A stretch of 64,000 nt of DNA. It comes from Burkholderiales bacterium (lineage in GTDB: Bacteria > Pseudomonadota > Gammaproteobacteria > Burkholderiales > Burkholderiaceae_C). Position numbers and translations under genes: made by a program. The notes under the pieces were generated by a model. The model saw only the letters and a program-made list of their open reading frames with translations. It did no database searches and was not told where the DNA came from. Shown piece by piece: positions 60,986-64,000 of the stretch (positions within the stretch are counted from its first letter, which is position 1; every line of letters starts with the position of its first letter). The stretch is taken from assembly GCA_016192425.1 (NCBI GenBank), contig JACPUE010000004.1, forward strand, positions 1 to 64,000. Direction: 5' to 3'.

Positions 60986-61203
60986 CGTGCCGTGCCCGAG
61001 GGCGGGCGCGGCTTCAAAGGGTTCAGCGGTTGAAACCGCGTGGGCCGCCTCGGCGGCGGCCACGGTCGGCCATGCTGTCGATGCTGGTACGCATCGTGCC
61101 GTGCCCGAGGGCGGGCGCGGCTTCAAAGGGTTCAGCGGTTGAAACCGCGTGGGCCGCCTCGGCGGCGGCCACGGTCGGCCATGCTGTCGATGCTGGTACG
61201 CAT
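60986..61203. repeat. Perfect 109-bp tandem duplication at the 3' end of rhlE
   Basis: Copy 1 (60986-61094) and copy 2 (61095-61203) are identical over all 109 bases by my reading. Each contains the last 23 codons of rhlE and its stop codon, plus a GC-rich hairpin GCCGTGCCCG-AGGG-CGGGCGCGGC (60989-61012 and 61098-61121; one mismatch). rhlE uses copy 2, next to the gene; copy 1 lies downstream as untranslated sequence. Confidence 0.9.
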
Positions 61204-62844
61204 GGGGTCGGGCTGGCCCGAGCCACCCATGCCCCGGCGCGCCTGAAGGTTCAGGCCGCTGTGGGTGCCCAGGTGGGCGTCGGGGCGCGGGGGCTGGTCC
61301 TCGTAGCGGTGCGACCCGCCAGCGCCCGGCGCTGCGCCGCTGCGGTTGCGGCCGCCACCTGCCTGGCCACCCGCTTGCTGCGGGCCCTGGCGATGGTTGC
61401 GGGGTGCCGGTTGCCCTTGGCGCGCGGCCTGCTGGCCGTGGCCATGTCCGGCACCGGCGTTGCTGCCCTGGCCTGCAGGCTTCTTGCGCTGGCCGTTGGC
61501 GCTGGTCTTGGCTGCAGCCGGGCTGTTGCCCTGGCGGCCGCCGCGTTCGCCTTGGGTGCCCTTGTTGGCGCGGATGCGGTCCATCATCTCGCTGCGGGCA
61601 GCCTTGGCGGCGGCCTGCATCACTTCGCGGCTCGGGGGTTTGCCAGCGCCGCCCCAGAGCGTCTGGCGGCCCATGGCGATGGGTTCGGCCTGTTCGCCTT
61701 CGTCCGGGCCAAAGCCCTCCAGGATCTGGACGGGGATTTCCTGCTTGGTGAAGCGCTCGATCTCCATCATGAAACCCTCTTCGTCCATGCAGACCAGGCT
61801 CACGGCCTGGCCTTCGCGCCCGGCGCGGCCCGTGCGGCCAATGCGGTGCACGTAGTCTTCGGGGACGTTGGGGATCTCGTAGTTGACGACGTGCGGCAGG
61901 TCGTCGATGTCGATGCCGCGCGCGGCAATGTCGGTGGCCACCAGGGCACGGATCTGGCCGGTCTTGAAACCCTCCAGCGCCTGGGTGCGCGCGCTCTGGC
62001 TCTTGTTGCCGTGCAGTGCCATGGCTGTGACGCCGTTCTTCTGCAGGAAGTCGGCCACGTTGTTGGCGCCAAACTTGGTGCGCGTGAACACCAGCACCTG
62101 GCTCCACTCGTTCTGCTGGATGATGTGCAGCAGCACCTGCTTTTTCTTGGCACGGCCCACCGGGTGGATGACCTGGCTGATGCGCTGCACCGTGGTGTTG
62201 CGCGGCGTGACCTGGATGCTTTGCGGGTTGCGCAGCAGGGTGTTGGCCAGTTCGCGGATTTCGTCGCTGAAGGTGGCCGAGAACAGCAGGCTTTGCTTGT
62301 CGCGCGGCAGCAGCGCAAGGATTTTCTTCACATCGTGGATGAAGCCCATGTCCAGCATGCGGTCGGCTTCGTCAAGCACCAGCACCTCGACCGTGGACAG
62401 GTCCAGGTGCCCTTGCTGCTGCAGATCCAAAAGGCGGCCGGGCGTGGCTACCAGAAAGTCCACGCCGCGCTGGATGCGGTCGATCTGCGGGTTCATGCCC
62501 ACGCCGCCGAAGATCACCGTGGAGTCCAGATCGAGGTACTTGCCGTAGGTGCGGATGGATTCCTCGACCTGTGCGGCCAGCTCGCGCGTGGGCGTCAGTA
62601 CCAGGGCACGCAGCCCCTTGCCGCCGCGCTTGCCTTGCGGTGCGGGCTGCTGCGCAAGGCGGTGCAGCAGCGGCAGCGTGAAGGCAGCGGTCTTGCCCGT
62701 GCCGGTCTGTGCGCCGGCCAGCAGATCCTGGCCCTGCAGCACGGCAGGAATGGCTTGCGCCTGGATCGGGGTGGGGGTTTCGTAGCCTTGCTCGCGCACG
62801 GCCTTCAGAATGGCCGGGGCCAGGTTCAGTTCGTCAAATGTCAT
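61132..62844 (-). CDS. rhlE: DEAD-box RNA helicase RhlE
   Basis: A 570-residue ATP-dependent RNA helicase. Q motif around [11 protein letters not shown], Walker A AQTGTGKT (about residues 44-51), DEAD box [10 protein letters not shown] (about 152-161), SAT in LLFSATFS, and motif [13 protein letters not shown]. The C-terminal 190 residues are rich in Gly, Gln, Arg and Pro and end [13 protein letters not shown]. The end of the gene has been tandemly duplicated, leaving a second copy of the last 23 codons and stop downstream. It is divergent from ettA with 244 bp between starts. Confidence 0.95.
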   Translation of the reverse strand: MTFDELNLAPAILKAVREQGYETPTPIQAQAIPAVLQGQDLLAGAQTGTGKTAAFTLPLLHRLAQQPAPQGKRGGKGLRALVLTPTRELAAQVEESIRTYGKYLDLDSTVIFGGVGMNPQIDRIQRGVDFLVATPGRLLDLQQQGHLDLSTVEVLVLDEADRMLDMGFIHDVKKILALLPRDKQSLLFSATFSDEIRELANTLLRNPQSIQVTPRNTTVQRISQVIHPVGRAKKKQVLLHIIQQNEWSQVLVFTRTKFGANNVADFLQKNGVTAMALHGNKSQSARTQALEGFKTGQIRALVATDIAARGIDIDDLPHVVNYEIPNVPEDYVHRIGRTGRAGREGQAVSLVCMDEEGFMMEIERFTKQEIPVQILEGFGPDEGEQAEPIAMGRQTLWGGAGKPPSREVMQAAAKAARSEMMDRIRANKGTQGERGGRQGNSPAAAKTSANGQRKKPAGQGSNAGAGHGHGQQAARQGQPAPRNHRQGPQQAGGQAGGGRNRSGAAPGAGGSHRYEDQPPRPDAHLGTHSGLNLQARRGMGGSGQPDPMRTSIDSMADRGRRRGGPRGFNR

Positions 62845-63088
62845 TTAGGGAGATGCGCCTTCCGGGCGCCGGGGATCGGCCTGTCGGTACAGCCGCTGCG
62901 GGCTGCCGAGCCAGTGTCAAGCCGATGGGTTCTGTCGGATGGGACGGTGCAAATCCGGGATTGCTGTCCCCAGCACATGTTGCTGATGCCGGGCCCACTG
63001 GAGGGCTCGGCGCGGCGGTATTGTCGCATGAGTCGATAATCGGGGTGTCTCACGGCACAATTGCCGCACTTTTGACAGAAACAACTCC

Positions 63089-64000
<912 letters not shown>

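Noticed and set aside
60986-61203. CRISPR array
   Set aside because: Only two directly adjoining copies with no spacers; it is a tandem duplication of a gene end.
60412-63039. An 875-codon open frame over the M14-like and rhlE genes on the plus strand
   Set aside because: It crosses two certain genes, the tandem repeat and the hairpin, and has no family sequence.

Overview
The window looks like a piece of chromosome from a Comamonadaceae betaproteobacterium, close to Acidovorax or a relative. The reasons are high GC with strong GC3 over most of its length, the gene families present (M14 peptidase of the Burkholderiales type, MocR/GabR-gabT, ETF-QO, scoAB, orphan Leu-type binding proteins), and a short palindromic repeat with core AAGCGC-N-GCAGCTAT scattered between genes. 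No insertion sequence, phage gene, integrase, rRNA or CRISPR array was seen. Placement in a genus is inference from recall, not from a search.

Region 1 (1-11.7 kb) is one transcription direction and visibly less GC-rich than the rest. It holds a LysR regulator, a DUF1445/UPF0317 (D-glutamate cyclase family) protein, a TRAP transporter with two different binding proteins (dctP-dctQ-dctM-dctP2), a fused HyuA/HyuB 5-oxoprolinase-type hydrolase and a chemoreceptor. Two LysR-type T-N11-A dyads lie in front of the operon. Together they look like a sense, import and hydrolyse unit for a cyclic amide acid such as 5-oxoproline or a relative.

Region 2 (11.7-24.3 kb) is core and catabolic metabolism: ETF-ubiquinone oxidoreductase divergent from an SDR across a TetR-like dyad, a PAS-LuxR regulator divergent from scoAB across an 8-bp palindrome, a pseudouridine synthase, tRNA-Gly(CCC), an orphan Leu/Ile/Val-type binding protein, and a DUF1800/DUF1501 pair of exported proteins.

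Region 3 (22.8-32.9 kb) is a GABA or polyamine locus: an ABC importer operon (ATPase, binding protein, two permeases, second binding protein) ending in gabD, then gabT and divergent gabR (MocR type). The importer operon and gabT share a two-part promoter motif with identical 19-bp spacing, so one regulator probably controls both.

Region 4 (33-51 kb) is mostly housekeeping: alaS, a dienelactone hydrolase-like protein, a GAF-GGDEF cyclase, trmB, gluQ, an amine oxidase-like flavoprotein, a LysR/pirin divergent pair, a MinD-like ATPase with a GGDEF cyclase, a cystathionine lyase-like gene, tesA/ybbA, rlmB, and ribB behind an FMN riboswitch.

Region 5 (51-64 kb) is signalling and miscellaneous: a 1586-residue six-PAS hybrid kinase facing a response regulator-GGDEF protein, a split chromate transporter, a small DUF6150 repeat protein, tRNA-Arg(TCT), an M14-like lipoprotein whose catalytic residues look lost, rhlE with a perfect 109-bp tandem duplication at its 3' end, and the start of ettA, which runs off the window.
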